NCBI GenBank assembly: GCA_029260615.1
Contig: JAJDCX010000082.1
Location: forward strand, 1 to 64,000
Direction: 5' to 3'
DNA length: 64,000 nucleotides
Origin: Phycisphaeraceae bacterium
Lineage (GTDB): Bacteria > Planctomycetota > Phycisphaerae > Phycisphaerales > Phycisphaeraceae
This document shows, piece after piece, positions 36,251-46,600 of this stretch. Under the pieces are notes generated by a model, which worked only from the letters and a program-made list of their open reading frames with translations, did no database searches and was not told the origin of the DNA. Position 1 is the stretch's first letter, and every line of letters starts with the position of its first letter. The translations under genes were made by a program, and so were the position numbers.

Positions 36251-36367
36251 ACGGCTGGCCCCGCCCTGGATTACCGCTGGATTCATCCGGGCCGGCTTGC
36301 ACGGGGGTTTTATGGCGATGGGTTGGGTTGTCATGATGTCATGCCTGGATTTTGAGATGCTAATTGT

Positions 36368-38236
36368 ATGACTCAACACGCACACATGGATGCTGGGCCG
36401 GTGAATCCGGCAGCGATCGTTGACGAGCTGGTGGCGTTCCAGGGCCCGCCCGAGGAGTTCCTGCGTCGGCTGCTGTCGGCGCAGTGCGAGTTGGGTTTAG
36501 CGGAATCCGGTGCGGTGTTGCGTACCGGAGAGGGTGGGCGGCCGGAGGTTCTTGCGGTGCATCCACAACCGGCACAAGGGGCGACCGCCCCGGTCTGGCT
36601 GGCGCAGGCAGCGGAGGCCATGGCATCGGTGGTTGAGGCGGGGCAGACCGCGGTCTTGCCGGTGCATTCAACCGAAGAGCTTTACGGGCAGAACGCGAGT
36701 CAGCATCTGGTTGTCCTGCCTTTGCGTGGCGGGGGGCAGGTCCGAGGGATCAGTGCCTTTGTGCTTTCTCATAACGATGTCGCGGTGTTGAATCAGTGCC
36801 GAGAGCGTCTTGAGTTGACGGTTACGTTGCTAAGCCTTTATGAGATGCGGCTGTCGCTGCAGCGGAGGCAGGGCGATCTGGATGTTTTTGCCGGTGCGAT
36901 GGGTGTTTGCGCCGCGATCAATGAGCACCAGCGATTCAAGGCCGCCGCGATTGCTTTTTGTAACGAGGCTGCCAACCGCTGGAGTGCCGAGCGAGTCAGC
37001 TTGGGTATCCAGCGTGGCGCTTACATCAAGCTCCAGGCGATGAGCCAGACCGAGCAGTTCAACCGCAAGATGCAGCTCGTTCAGGACATCGAGTCGGCGA
37101 TGGAAGAGTGCATGGACCAGCAGGTCGAGGTGATGCACCCGGCCGCACCGGATGCGCCCTACATCGCTCGGGCCGCTGGGCGCCTGAGTGATAAGCACGG
37201 CCCAACCTCGTTGTGCAGCCTGCCGTTGCGGCGTGGTGATGAATCCATTGGTGTACTTACTATCGAGCGCCCGGTTGACCGTCCGTTGAGCTTAAGTGAC
37301 GTCGAGGGGCTCCGGCTTACTTGCAACCTCTGCGCCGCTCTGGTCGGTAACCTCCACGATAGCGACCGGTGGATCGGCGCTAAGCTGGCTATCAGCGCCA
37401 GGCGCGCCGGTGGGGCGTTGGTCGGTCCCCGGCACACCTGGGCGAAGCTCACGGCCGTGGCTGTGTCGGCTTTGATTATTTTCCTGGTCTTCTTCAAGGG
37501 GACGTACAAAGTAGACGCCCCGTTTATTGTTGAGGCGAAGCAGGGGCGGGTCATCGCCGCACCGTTCGATGGGTATATCAAGCAAGTGAATGTGCTTCCC
37601 GGGGACCGGGTGGTCGCGGGGCAGACGGTGTTGGCACAGATGGAGACCGCGGAGCTTCGGCTTCGCCGGGCGTCACTGGTTGCCGAGCAGCAGCGGTTCT
37701 TCAAAGAGGCCGACCTGGCACGGCGTGAGAACAAGGTGGTCGAGGTCCAGATCGCCCAGCATCAGGCGGACAAGGTGGCGGCTGACATCGACGAATTGGA
37801 ATACTGGCTGGGGCGTGCGGCGATCGTCCCGGAGGTTTCGGGCGTCGTGGTGGAGGGGGATCTAAAACGCAGTGAAGGTCAGGCGCTGAGCAAAGGCGAC
37901 GCGATGTTCGAGATCGCTCAACTCGATGACCTGCGTGCCCGGCTGGAGGTTTCCGAGGATCGGATCGCTGACATTGCTGAGGGGATGACCGGGGACCTGG
38001 CGACTGCGGCGCGGCCCGGGGTGTACCTGCGTTTCGAGGTTGAGCGGATTGAGCCGATGGCGCAGGCCAAGGACCAGAAGAACACCTTCGGTGTGCGTGT
38101 CCGGTTGCTTGAACCTACCGATCAGCTCAAACCCGGTATGGCGGGCATCGCTAAGATCGACGCGGGGAAGCGTTCTTATGCGTGGATCTGGACCCGCCAG
38201 GCGGTTGACTGGTTGAGGATGAAGCTGTGGTTTTAG
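36368..38236 (+). CDS. GAF-domain / HlyD-type membrane fusion protein
   Basis: The 622-residue protein has a cytoplasmic half with one or two GAF-like folds (roughly residues 10-160 and 175-325; KAAAIAFCNEAANRWSAERV is the clearest start). One transmembrane helix follows (residues 361-376, LTAVAVSALIIFLVFF). Then comes a periplasmic adaptor with a lipoyl/barrel-sandwich motif (GRVIAAPFDGYIKQVNVLPGDRV), a coiled-coil hairpin (about 425-480), and a beta-barrel ending GMAGIAKIDAGKR. A sensor domain on a HlyD adaptor suggests that export is gated by a small ligand. It is first in a rightward set with the M50/HlyD and SecA-like genes. Confidence 0.88.
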   Translation: MTQHAHMDAGPVNPAAIVDELVAFQGPPEEFLRRLLSAQCELGLAESGAVLRTGEGGRPEVLAVHPQPAQGATAPVWLAQAAEAMASVVEAGQTAVLPVHSTEELYGQNASQHLVVLPLRGGGQVRGISAFVLSHNDVAVLNQCRERLELTVTLLSLYEMRLSLQRRQGDLDVFAGAMGVCAAINEHQRFKAAAIAFCNEAANRWSAERVSLGIQRGAYIKLQAMSQTEQFNRKMQLVQDIESAMEECMDQQVEVMHPAAPDAPYIARAAGRLSDKHGPTSLCSLPLRRGDESIGVLTIERPVDRPLSLSDVEGLRLTCNLCAALVGNLHDSDRWIGAKLAISARRAGGALVGPRHTWAKLTAVAVSALIIFLVFFKGTYKVDAPFIVEAKQGRVIAAPFDGYIKQVNVLPGDRVVAGQTVLAQMETAELRLRRASLVAEQQRFFKEADLARRENKVVEVQIAQHQADKVAADIDELEYWLGRAAIVPEVSGVVVEGDLKRSEGQALSKGDAMFEIAQLDDLRARLEVSEDRIADIAEGMTGDLATAARPGVYLRFEVERIEPMAQAKDQKNTFGVRVRLLEPTDQLKPGMAGIAKIDAGKRSYAWIWTRQAVDWLRMKLWF

Positions 38237-38239
38237 TGG

Positions 38240-38327
38240 GATGTTCGATGTTCAATCTGCGATGTTCAATGAGTGTGTCAGCGAGTTATTGCCATTAGCC
38301 ATTTACTCGGACTAGACCCTAGACCCC
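38240..38327. repeat. Phrase-repeat cluster between the GAF-HlyD and M50 genes
   Basis: GATGTTC-GATGTTCAATCTGC-GATGTTCAATGAG (38240-38273) is followed by GCCATTAGCCATTTAC (38291-38306) and CTAGACCCTAGACCCC (38312-38327). The last two are the reverse complements of the phrases at 19520-19547 and 19395-19421. Confidence 0.8.
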
Positions 38328-38337
38328 AGGCCCAAAC

Positions 38338-40521
38338 TTGCCCGTAGACCGTCCGACATTTTCTGAGAGCTGGTACCGTGTTGCGGAGCTTAAGCCCCGG
38401 CTGCGTTCACTGGTGCAGAGTTATCGTCAGCGTTACCGTGGGCGGACGTGGCACGTCTTGCGTGACTCGGCGAACAACAAGTTTTTTCGTTTGGATGAGG
38501 CCAGCTACCACTTCATCGGGTTATTAGATGGTCGCCGGCAGGTTGCTGATGCGTGGAAGGTCTGCTGCGAACAGCTTGGCGACAGTGCCCCGACCCAGGG
38601 CGAGGCGATCCAGTTATTGGGCCAGCTCTACCAGTCCAATCTATTGGATGCGGACCTGCCTGCTGACGCGGCGGGGATGTTCGAGCGGTTCAGCAAACGC
38701 CGACGAAAAGAGGTCGGCGGGTACTTCATGAACCTGTTGTTTTCCCGCATCCCGCTGATCGATCCCGATCATTTTTTGGATAGCTGGGTGAAGGCGTTTG
38801 GCTGGTGCTTTGGGCCGGTGGGGATTTTTCTGTGGGTGGTGCTGTTGGGGACGGGGCTCTGGGCGCTTACGGGGCGAGTCGAAGCTTTGTGGGATCAGAA
38901 GTCGGGGATCCTGGACCCATCTAACCTTCCCTGGCTCTACGTCTGCATGATCCTGATTAAGGCGATCCATGAGTTCGGGCACGGGTTTGCTTGTAAGCAC
39001 TTCGGTCAACAGAGTCATAGCGGCGGTGAGGTTCACACGATGGGCATCATGTTCATCGTTTTTATGCCGCTGCCTTATGTCGATGCGACCAGTGCTTGGT
39101 CGCTGCGTAACAAGTGGCATCGGGCGTTCATCGGTGCGGCGGGGATGTACGTCGAGGTCGCTATCGGTGCGGCCGCCGCCATTGTTTGGGCTAACTCGGC
39201 AACGGGGACACTACCGCACGCATTGGCATACAACCTGATCTTCATCGCTGGTGTCACGACGATTCTGTTCAACGCTAACCCGTTGATTAAGTTTGACGGG
39301 TACTACATCCTCTCGGACCTGCTGGAAACGCCGAACCTGGCGCAGCGAGGCAAGGATTACATTTATTACCTGGTCAAGAAATACGCTTACGGCGTTCAAC
39401 GGCCACGCGACCCGTCACACTCCCCGGGCGAGCGGTTCTGGCTGGTTGTTTACGCCATCGGGGCGTCGATCTACCGCGTATTTATCTCTGTGTCGATCAT
39501 CCTGTTCGTGGTCGATACGCTGAAGTACATGGGGATTCTTTTGGCGATGTCGGGTGTGATTGGCTGGATGATCGTGCCGGTCTTTAAGTGGGTTCACTAC
39601 CTGCTTGCGAACCCGGAGTTGCACCGGGTGCGTGTACGGGCCCAGTTGGTGACGGTGATCTTTGTCACGGTTTTGATTGGGGGGCTGGGTATCATCCCCG
39701 CGCCGTATCACGTCCGGGGGGAGGGCGTGGTCGAACCTGGTCGGATCGAGACGGTATTCGCTGGGGCCGACGGTTTTATTGATGGGGTGCTGCCTTCGGC
39801 CACACAGGTCAAGGCGGGTGGTGTCGATCTTGTCACCGCGAGGAATCACGAGTTGCAGATCGAGCGTCGCAGGTTGTTGGCGGAGCGCGGGTTGTATGCG
39901 GCTTATTACCGCCAGGCGCGGTCCGATGAGCCCGCGCAGGCGCAGATCGTGCAGGGGCAGATCCTTGCGGTTGAAGAGCAACTGAGCCGGGTGGATCAGA
40001 AGCTGGCGGCCTTGAGAATTCAGCCGAACTTTGACGGGGTGTGGGTCAGTGATAAGGCTGACCGGATGGGGGGGATGTTTGCGAAGCAGGGCGAGCCGAT
40101 CGGTGTGTTGGTCGATTTTCAGCAGTTAGTGATCCGGGTCACGACCGATCAGTACGTTGGGCCGCAAGTGATGCGTCATTCGGGCGAGGGCTCGACGGTG
40201 CAGATGCGGGTCCGTGGTCGGCCCGAGGTGTTGTTGGAGGGGCGGGTGGTCAAGGTGTTGAAGGCGGCGCGGCGTGAGCTTCCCTCTGCGGCGCTTGGGT
40301 ATGCGGGCGGCGGGTCGATTGCGATCGATTCCGAAGACCGTGAGGGTACACGGGCGCAGGAGCCATTTTTTGAGATTCAGATCGAGCCTGTTACCGAAAG
40401 CGATGTGTCGGCCCCGTTGTATGCGGGGCAGCGTGTGGTGGCTCGGTTTGCGTTGCCGGACACGCCGCTGTTGAAGCAGTGGTGGCTGACGATCCGGCAG
40501 GTAATCCAGCAGCGATTCTGA
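38338..40521 (+). CDS. PqqD-like / M50 site-2 protease / HlyD fusion protein
   Basis: The 727-residue protein combines three modules. Residues about 25-105 resemble a PqqD fold (WHVLRDSANNKFFRLDEASY), the fold of peptide-recognition elements. A polytopic M50 metalloprotease follows, with HEFGH at 211-215 and the second zinc motif NPLIKFDGYYIL near 314. The C-terminal part (from about 460) is a HlyD/lipoyl-type periplasmic adaptor with a coiled-coil arm (ERRRLLAERGLYAAYYRQAR). Predicted location is the inner membrane with a periplasmic arm. The start is a TTG at 38338; no closer ATG exists. The SecA-like gene starts eight bases after its stop. Confidence 0.88.
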   Translation: MPVDRPTFSESWYRVAELKPRLRSLVQSYRQRYRGRTWHVLRDSANNKFFRLDEASYHFIGLLDGRRQVADAWKVCCEQLGDSAPTQGEAIQLLGQLYQSNLLDADLPADAAGMFERFSKRRRKEVGGYFMNLLFSRIPLIDPDHFLDSWVKAFGWCFGPVGIFLWVVLLGTGLWALTGRVEALWDQKSGILDPSNLPWLYVCMILIKAIHEFGHGFACKHFGQQSHSGGEVHTMGIMFIVFMPLPYVDATSAWSLRNKWHRAFIGAAGMYVEVAIGAAAAIVWANSATGTLPHALAYNLIFIAGVTTILFNANPLIKFDGYYILSDLLETPNLAQRGKDYIYYLVKKYAYGVQRPRDPSHSPGERFWLVVYAIGASIYRVFISVSIILFVVDTLKYMGILLAMSGVIGWMIVPVFKWVHYLLANPELHRVRVRAQLVTVIFVTVLIGGLGIIPAPYHVRGEGVVEPGRIETVFAGADGFIDGVLPSATQVKAGGVDLVTARNHELQIERRRLLAERGLYAAYYRQARSDEPAQAQIVQGQILAVEEQLSRVDQKLAALRIQPNFDGVWVSDKADRMGGMFAKQGEPIGVLVDFQQLVIRVTTDQYVGPQVMRHSGEGSTVQMRVRGRPEVLLEGRVVKVLKAARRELPSAALGYAGGGSIAIDSEDREGTRAQEPFFEIQIEPVTESDVSAPLYAGQRVVARFALPDTPLLKQWWLTIRQVIQQRF

Positions 40522-40529
40522 CCTACGTC

Positions 40530-42581
40530 ATGAGTATCAGTACTAACCAACAGCGGATGCCCAGTGATGCCGGGCCGGTGCAGACGGCGCAGGTACCTGC
40601 GTGGACGGCGCCGGTGGGTGCGTGGCGTATGCTGGCGCAGCGGCGTGATGCACCTAAGTTGCCCAAGGGGCTGGATGCGGCGTGGGATGCGGGTGTTGGG
40701 TTGTTTGTGCCGATGGTTCCGCGTCGGGGGCGGTATCTTCGTCGGGCCGAGCGCGTGCTGGGGATGGAAGATGAGTACCACGGGTTGGCGGGGTCTGCGT
40801 TGCGGGAGCGGGCGGTTCAACTCCGAGGGCTTTTCCGGCTGGGGCGAGAAAAAACGGCTGATGTGGACTGTGCGCTGGCGTTGGTGCGTGAGGTATCTCG
40901 GCGCGAGTTGGGGATGGAGCCTTACCGCGAACAAGTTGCTGCGGCGGTAGCGATGGTAGATGGGTGCCTGGTTGAGCTTGCCACGGGTGAAGGCAAGACA
41001 CTGGTGGCGACGATGCCGGCGGTGATCGCTGGTTGGCGTGGGCGGGGTTGCCATGTGATGACGGTGAATGATTACCTTGCCAAGCGCGACGCGACTGGGC
41101 TGGGCAAGTTGTATTCGGCTTGTGGTTTGAACGTGGGCTGGGTTGATGGTGAGATGCCTCCACCGGATCGTAAGCGGGCGTATGACGCCGACATCACCTA
41201 CTGCACGAACAAAGAGGCGGCGGCGGATTATCTGCGTGATCGGTTGCAGTTGGGGCGGATGCGTGGCCTGACGGAAGCGCTGGTCGAAAAGATCAATCAT
41301 GGGGGGATGGGTGGGGTCGATCGGCTGGTGATGCGTGGGTTGGAGACGGCGATCATTGATGAGGCCGACTCGCTATTGATTGATGAGGCGGTGACGCCGT
41401 TGATTATCTCGACGGAGGTGCCCAATGCCGAGCAGGACCAGGCGTTTGAGCAGGCAGCCAAGTTGGTCAGTCGTTTAGAGGCGGAAGAACACTACAAGGT
41501 CAATCTGCGTTACCGGGATGCGGATCTGACCCGTGGGGGTAAGGCGTATGTGGCGGAGTTGTGCGATGGATTGCCGGGCATCTGGCAGAGCCCACGGATG
41601 CGCGACGAGTTGATTGTGCAGGCGATCACAGCCAAGGAGTTGTTCCTCAACGGCCAGCAGTATGTGGTGCAGGAAGGGAAGGTGGTGATCGTTGATGAGT
41701 CAACCGGTCGGCTTATACCTGATCGGAGTTGGCGTCACGGGTTGCACCAGGCGGTTGAGGCGAAGGAGCGTTTGGAAGTTTCGCCGGCGAAGGACACGAT
41801 GGCGCGTGTGAGTTTTCAGCGGTTTTTTAGGATGTACCGCCGGCTGTCGGGGATGACGGGGACGGCGTGGGAAGCGCGTCACGAGTTGTGGCAGGTTTAT
41901 AAGCTGCCGTCGGTGCGGATCCCGACCCATAAGCCGTGCATCCGGATCCAACACGGTGACCGTGTGTTTGGTTCGTCCGAGGCGCGGTGGACGGCGGTGG
42001 TGGAGGATATCCGGGGTGTTCATAAGAGCGGGCGACCCGTGCTGGTCGGGACTCGGAGTGTGGAGGCGAGTGAGAAGCTCAGCTCGATGCTTACGGCGTT
42101 GGCGCTCAAGCACGAGGTGCTTAACGCGGTGCGTCACGAGGAGGAGGCTGGGATTGTCGAGCAGGCGGGGCAACCGGGCCGGATCACGGTGGCGACGAAC
42201 ATGGCGGGGCGGGGCACGGATATCAAGCTGGGGCCGGGGATCGCTAAGGCGGGGGGGCTGCATGTGATTTCGACCGACCGTAACGAGTCGGGGCGGATCG
42301 ACCGCCAGTTGTATGGGCGAGCGGGTCGGCAGGGCGATCCGGGTTCGGCGATTGCCTATGTGAGTCTTGAAGACGAGTTGGTGCGTAAGTATGTGGGGGG
42401 GGCGAGCCGGCGTGCATCCAAGCGGTCGGGGGATCGTGAGGTGTCGGGTTCACGGATGAGCCGGCTGTTTAGCCGGGCACAGGCACGGGCTCAACGGCTG
42501 GCGCGGCGGCAGCGAAAGAGCGTTCTAAAGAGTGATGACTGGATGGAGGAGAACCTGGGGTTTGCTGGGCGTGAGTATTGA
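40530..42581 (+). CDS. SecA-like ATPase lacking the C-terminal wing and zinc tail
   Basis: The 683-residue protein has SecA NBD1 with Walker A ATGEGKT (about residues 151-157) and DEADSLLIDEA (about 277), and a preprotein cross-linking region ending VDESTGRLIPDRSW. It also has NBD2 with TGTAWEARHELW and NMAGRGTDIKLG, and RQLYGRAGRQGDPG. It stops in the first scaffold helix (RAQARAQRLARRQRKS), so the helical wing, rest of the scaffold and C-terminal zinc site are absent. Canonical TNNEFGFDYLRDN and DEARTPLIIS are altered to TNKEAAADYLRD and DEAVTPLIIS. It is therefore a specialised paralogue. Genes for M50/HlyD and GAF-HlyD proteins precede it on the same strand. Confidence 0.92.
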   Translation: MSISTNQQRMPSDAGPVQTAQVPAWTAPVGAWRMLAQRRDAPKLPKGLDAAWDAGVGLFVPMVPRRGRYLRRAERVLGMEDEYHGLAGSALRERAVQLRGLFRLGREKTADVDCALALVREVSRRELGMEPYREQVAAAVAMVDGCLVELATGEGKTLVATMPAVIAGWRGRGCHVMTVNDYLAKRDATGLGKLYSACGLNVGWVDGEMPPPDRKRAYDADITYCTNKEAAADYLRDRLQLGRMRGLTEALVEKINHGGMGGVDRLVMRGLETAIIDEADSLLIDEAVTPLIISTEVPNAEQDQAFEQAAKLVSRLEAEEHYKVNLRYRDADLTRGGKAYVAELCDGLPGIWQSPRMRDELIVQAITAKELFLNGQQYVVQEGKVVIVDESTGRLIPDRSWRHGLHQAVEAKERLEVSPAKDTMARVSFQRFFRMYRRLSGMTGTAWEARHELWQVYKLPSVRIPTHKPCIRIQHGDRVFGSSEARWTAVVEDIRGVHKSGRPVLVGTRSVEASEKLSSMLTALALKHEVLNAVRHEEEAGIVEQAGQPGRITVATNMAGRGTDIKLGPGIAKAGGLHVISTDRNESGRIDRQLYGRAGRQGDPGSAIAYVSLEDELVRKYVGGASRRASKRSGDREVSGSRMSRLFSRAQARAQRLARRQRKSVLKSDDWMEENLGFAGREY

Positions 42582-42716
42582 GGTTGTTTAACCGGCAACT
42601 CATCTAAGACCTGTTGTAATAGCATCGTCCCTTAGCCTCGGGTTTAATCCAACGTGACGGCCGATCCGTCGGCCGATCCGGGGGCTGTGGGTGTATGTGT
42701 ATGCGGTGTGGTGGTG

Positions 42717-43601
42717 TTATCCGCCTGGGATTGTTTCCAGGCTGTGCATGCGGACGGGGAAGCCGGCGATGAGTGTTGCGTTGGGGTTGTCGATGGTGAA
42801 GACACAGCGGACGGTTTCGCTGGCGGTGTCGATGATTCGGTAGACGTGTTTGAGCTTGCCGGGGAGTGTGGCGTTGATGGGGTCGCCGGCGTCGAGTTGG
42901 TAGACGTTGCCGACTTGCAGTTGGTCGAAGACGCTGACGGGGAGGTTGATGTGGGCTTCCAGTGGGTCCAGTGAGGCGACGGCGAGGACGGGGTCGGATC
43001 GGGTGAGTGTGGCGCCGGGTTCGGCGTTGCGTTCGATGACTTCGCCATCAAAGGGGGCCAGCACACGCAGGCGGTCGAGGCGGGCTTCTTCGAGTTGCAG
43101 GTTCGCCGCTGCGAGTATCTTCCGGTCTTTGGCGATCTGCAGGTCGGCGTCGGCCTGGTCGCGCTGGAGTTGGGCGCGTCGGACTTCCCATTCACTGGCG
43201 GCGTCTTTCTGGAATGTTACGGTCGCTCGTTCCAGGAGGATCACCGCTTCGTCCAGGGCGAACTTGGCGCGGTTGACCTCGGCCTGGCTCTCGGTTTGGA
43301 GCCTGGCGGACTGGACGATCACGCGTTGCTCGGTGTCGTCCATCTGTGCGAGCAGATCGCCTTGGCGGACGGTGTCGCCTTCTTCGAAGAGGATCGACGT
43401 GAGCTTGCCATCGATCGGTGCGTTGAGGACGACCTGCTTGCTTGGGTAGGCGATGCCTTCGACACGTGAGAGGTCCGGGGTGTCGGGGGCTGCGCTTTGT
43501 GCTTGTGTGAGAGCGACCGTGACGGCGAGGATTGCTGAGGCGAGCAGGGCGGCGGCGGGGAATTGTTTTTTTATCAGGCTAGTTTGTTTGGGTTGGGTCA
43601 A
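42717..43601 (-). CDS. RND efflux periplasmic adaptor (HlyD family), second copy in operon
   Basis: The 294-residue protein starts with a signal peptide (PAAALLASAILAVTVALTQA). It has the barrel-sandwich halves (VVLNAPIDGKLTSILFEEGDTV and LAPFDGEVIERNAEPGATL) around a coiled-coil hairpin (about residues 95-170). The TTG at 43601 overlaps the RND stop as TTGA and has AGGAG eight bases upstream; a GTG at 43667 would add a basic stretch before the signal. It is last in a three-gene leftward operon and short for an adaptor because its barrel and C-terminal domain are minimal. Confidence 0.88.
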   Translation of the reverse strand: MTQPKQTSLIKKQFPAAALLASAILAVTVALTQAQSAAPDTPDLSRVEGIAYPSKQVVLNAPIDGKLTSILFEEGDTVRQGDLLAQMDDTEQRVIVQSARLQTESQAEVNRAKFALDEAVILLERATVTFQKDAASEWEVRRAQLQRDQADADLQIAKDRKILAAANLQLEEARLDRLRVLAPFDGEVIERNAEPGATLTRSDPVLAVASLDPLEAHINLPVSVFDQLQVGNVYQLDAGDPINATLPGKLKHVYRIIDTASETVRCVFTIDNPNATLIAGFPVRMHSLETIPGG

Positions 43602-46600
43602 TGGTCGGCTCCTGCGGTCAGGGTTTGAGCGGTGGTTTGTTGGATGGGTCGGGGTGTGCCGTGCCACAAGTGATACAGCAGACCGGCGATATCATCAAAG
43701 ATGAGCATCACGCAGGGGAGCACGATGAGGATCAAGACGGTGGCGGAGATGAGTCCCATGGCGATGGAGATGGCCATAGGGATCAGGAATTTCGCCTGGA
43801 AAGAACGTTCGAGGATCAAGGGGGTGAGTCCCAGGACGGTGGTGATGGTGGTGAGGAGGATGGCGCGGAGTCGTGCCTTGCCGGCGGCGATCATGGCGTC
43901 GCGGACGGTCTTCCCGTCACGGCGCATCTTGTTGTAGAACTCGACGAGGATCAGTGAGTCGTTGACGACGATCCCGGAGAGGGCGACGAAACCGATGAGG
44001 CTCAGGATGGTGAGCTCGTAGCCCAGCAGGAGGTGCCCCCAGATGACGCCGACCAGTGAGAAGGGGATGACGAGCATGACGACCAGGGGTTGGAAGTAGC
44101 TTGAGAAGAGCCAGGCGAGGATGACATAGATCAAGACGGCGGCTGCGGCGAAGCCAAGCGGGAGTGAGGAAATGGCGTCGGCCATCTGCTGCTGTCGTCC
44201 GGCCATTTCGATGGTGACGTCGGGGTACCTGGCGCGGACCTGGTCCAATGGGCTTGGGCCGATGACTTGGGTCGTGCCAAGCCCGATCGAGCGGAGCCAG
44301 CCGGTGGTTTCGGTTACGGGGCTTGTGAACTTCTCGACGATGGTTTCGGGGCTGACGTGTGGTGCGACGCTGGCTTCGAGTGTGATCGACCGCTGGCGGT
44401 TGAATCGGTGGATGGTGGCGTAGGTGAGTGTTTCGGTGAAGTCGGCGACTTGGTTCATGGGGACGGGCAGGTCGGCGGGGCTGACAAGCCAGGCGTTTTG
44501 CAGGGCGTAGAGGCTTCGGCGTGTGTCTTCATCAGCGCGGATGCGCACATCGATGTCTTCCTGGTCGGCGGCGTAGACGTGTGCGTCGATCCCAAAAAGA
44601 AAGCCCCTGACCTGGCGGGCGACTTCTTGGGAGGTGAACCCCAGTGCGATCCCCTCGGGCTTGACGTGGTGTTGTATCTCGACCTGCCCGACGTCGTTAT
44701 TGTCGGAGATGTCGTTCACGGCTTCGTACCCGGCGAGGCAGGCGCGGAGGTCGTCGATGGCGGCTTCGAGGCGTTGGGGTGATTCGCCACGGACGCGGAG
44801 GGTGATGTCTTTGCCGCCCGGTCCGCCGTTGATTTCGGAGTAGGTGATGCGTTCGGCCTCATCGACCTTGCCTTTAAGAGCCTGGCGGATCGACTCGATG
44901 ACCATGGACGACTCTCGGGTGCGTTGTTCGACGGGTTTGAGCTCGACGAATATCTGTGCGACGTGGGGGGCGAAGGCTTCGGCTGCGCCGGTATCGACAT
45001 TGGCGCGTTGGCCGATGACCGAGCCGATGCCTTTGAACTCGTCCTGGCTCATGGCTGCCCGCTCGATGCGTTGGACGATCTTGTTGGTTTCGTTGATCGG
45101 GAAACCGATGGGCATGTTGACGTCGATGATGAGTGTTTCGGAATCGCTGGTGGGCAGGAAGTTGAACCCGACGTGGCCGCCCTTGACCATGCCCAGGGAG
45201 ACGATCAGCATGAAGACGGCGCTTGCGACGGCGATGTAGCGGAAGTGCAGCAGGACGCTCATCATTTTTCCGTAGGCCGGGATGATCCGGTCCAGCACGA
45301 TGTGGTCGCGCCATTTCTCGGCGCGGCGGACGAGGCCGACGCCTTTGCCGGGATGGGATTTGTCGCGCTTGGCGAGGCTGTGTCCCATGTGGCCGGGGAG
45401 GATCAGGAGTGATTCGATCAGGCTCATAATAAGGGCGCAGGCGACGACCATCGGCAGGGCACCGAGCAGGTCGCCGATCTGTCCCTTGATGAATGTCAGG
45501 GGGAGGAAAGCGACGACGCTGGTCATGACCGTGGCGACGACGGGCCATGAGACCTGGTCTGTCCCGCTGACGGCGGCCTCCAGAGACGGTTCGCCGCGGT
45601 CGTGTCGGGCCTGGATATTTTCGGCCACGACGATCGCGTCATCGACCAAGAGCCCCAGCACGACGATCAGCCCGAACATGGTCAGGAGGTTGAGCGTTAC
45701 GTCCAGCCAGGACATCAGGACGAGCGTGCCCATGATGGCGGTGACCAGCCCGACACCGACCCACATGGCGACGCGCCAGTTCAGGAACAGCAGGAGGGTC
45801 GCGAAGACGAGGATCGCGCCGTATTTTGCGTTTCGCAGGAGCAGTTCGAGCCGACCTTCGACGAAGCGGGCGAGGTCGGTGTTGGTGACTAGCGACGCAC
45901 CGATGGGGAGGGGGTGCTGTGTGGTTCCGCCGAGCTCCCATGCGTGTAGCCGGTCCAACCCGCCGAGCCCGGATTGCATGGAGGGGAACCGCGACACCAG
46001 CCGTTCGGTTATTGAGCCGGGCACGAAAGGCTCTGCGTTTTGCCCATCGACGTAGGCCCGGACCATCTCTGCGATATGTACGATGTCCTGCTCGCCGACC
46101 TTGAAGACGGTGAGGTTCGCGCCGGGTTGGCCGTTGAAACGGAAGTAGAGCTGCTCGTCCACGAAGGAGTCGGTGACGTTGGCGATGTCGCCCAGGCGGA
46201 CGGATCGGCCCTGCGTGTCGGAACTCAGCAGGATGTCGCGTATCCGTGAGGCGCGTTCTTCGATGCCTAGTGTGCGGACCTTGACGTTGCCGGTGCCTGT
46301 GCGGACGGTGCCGCCTGGGATGTCGGTCATCCATCGTCGGACGGTGTCGGCGACGTTTGGCAGGCTAAGGCCGTGTTCAAGCAGTGCGCCCGCGCGGACG
46401 TCTACTCGGATTTCGTAATCGCGGACGCCCTCGACGAGTATCTCGCCCATGCCGGGCAACTCGCGGAGGTCGTCGCGGACACTTCGGATGGCGTGTTTCA
46501 TGGCCTGCTCATCCAGGTCGCCGTAGAGGGCGACGCGGATGACGGGGAGCCTGGGCTCCATTAACTGGACCTGTATCTTTTCTGATTCTTCGGGGAGGTC

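Noticed and set aside
42582-42716. Terminator in the convergent spacer after the SecA-like gene
   Set aside because: GACGG/CCGTC and repeated GGCCGATCC are present, but the stem is short and there is no T-run.
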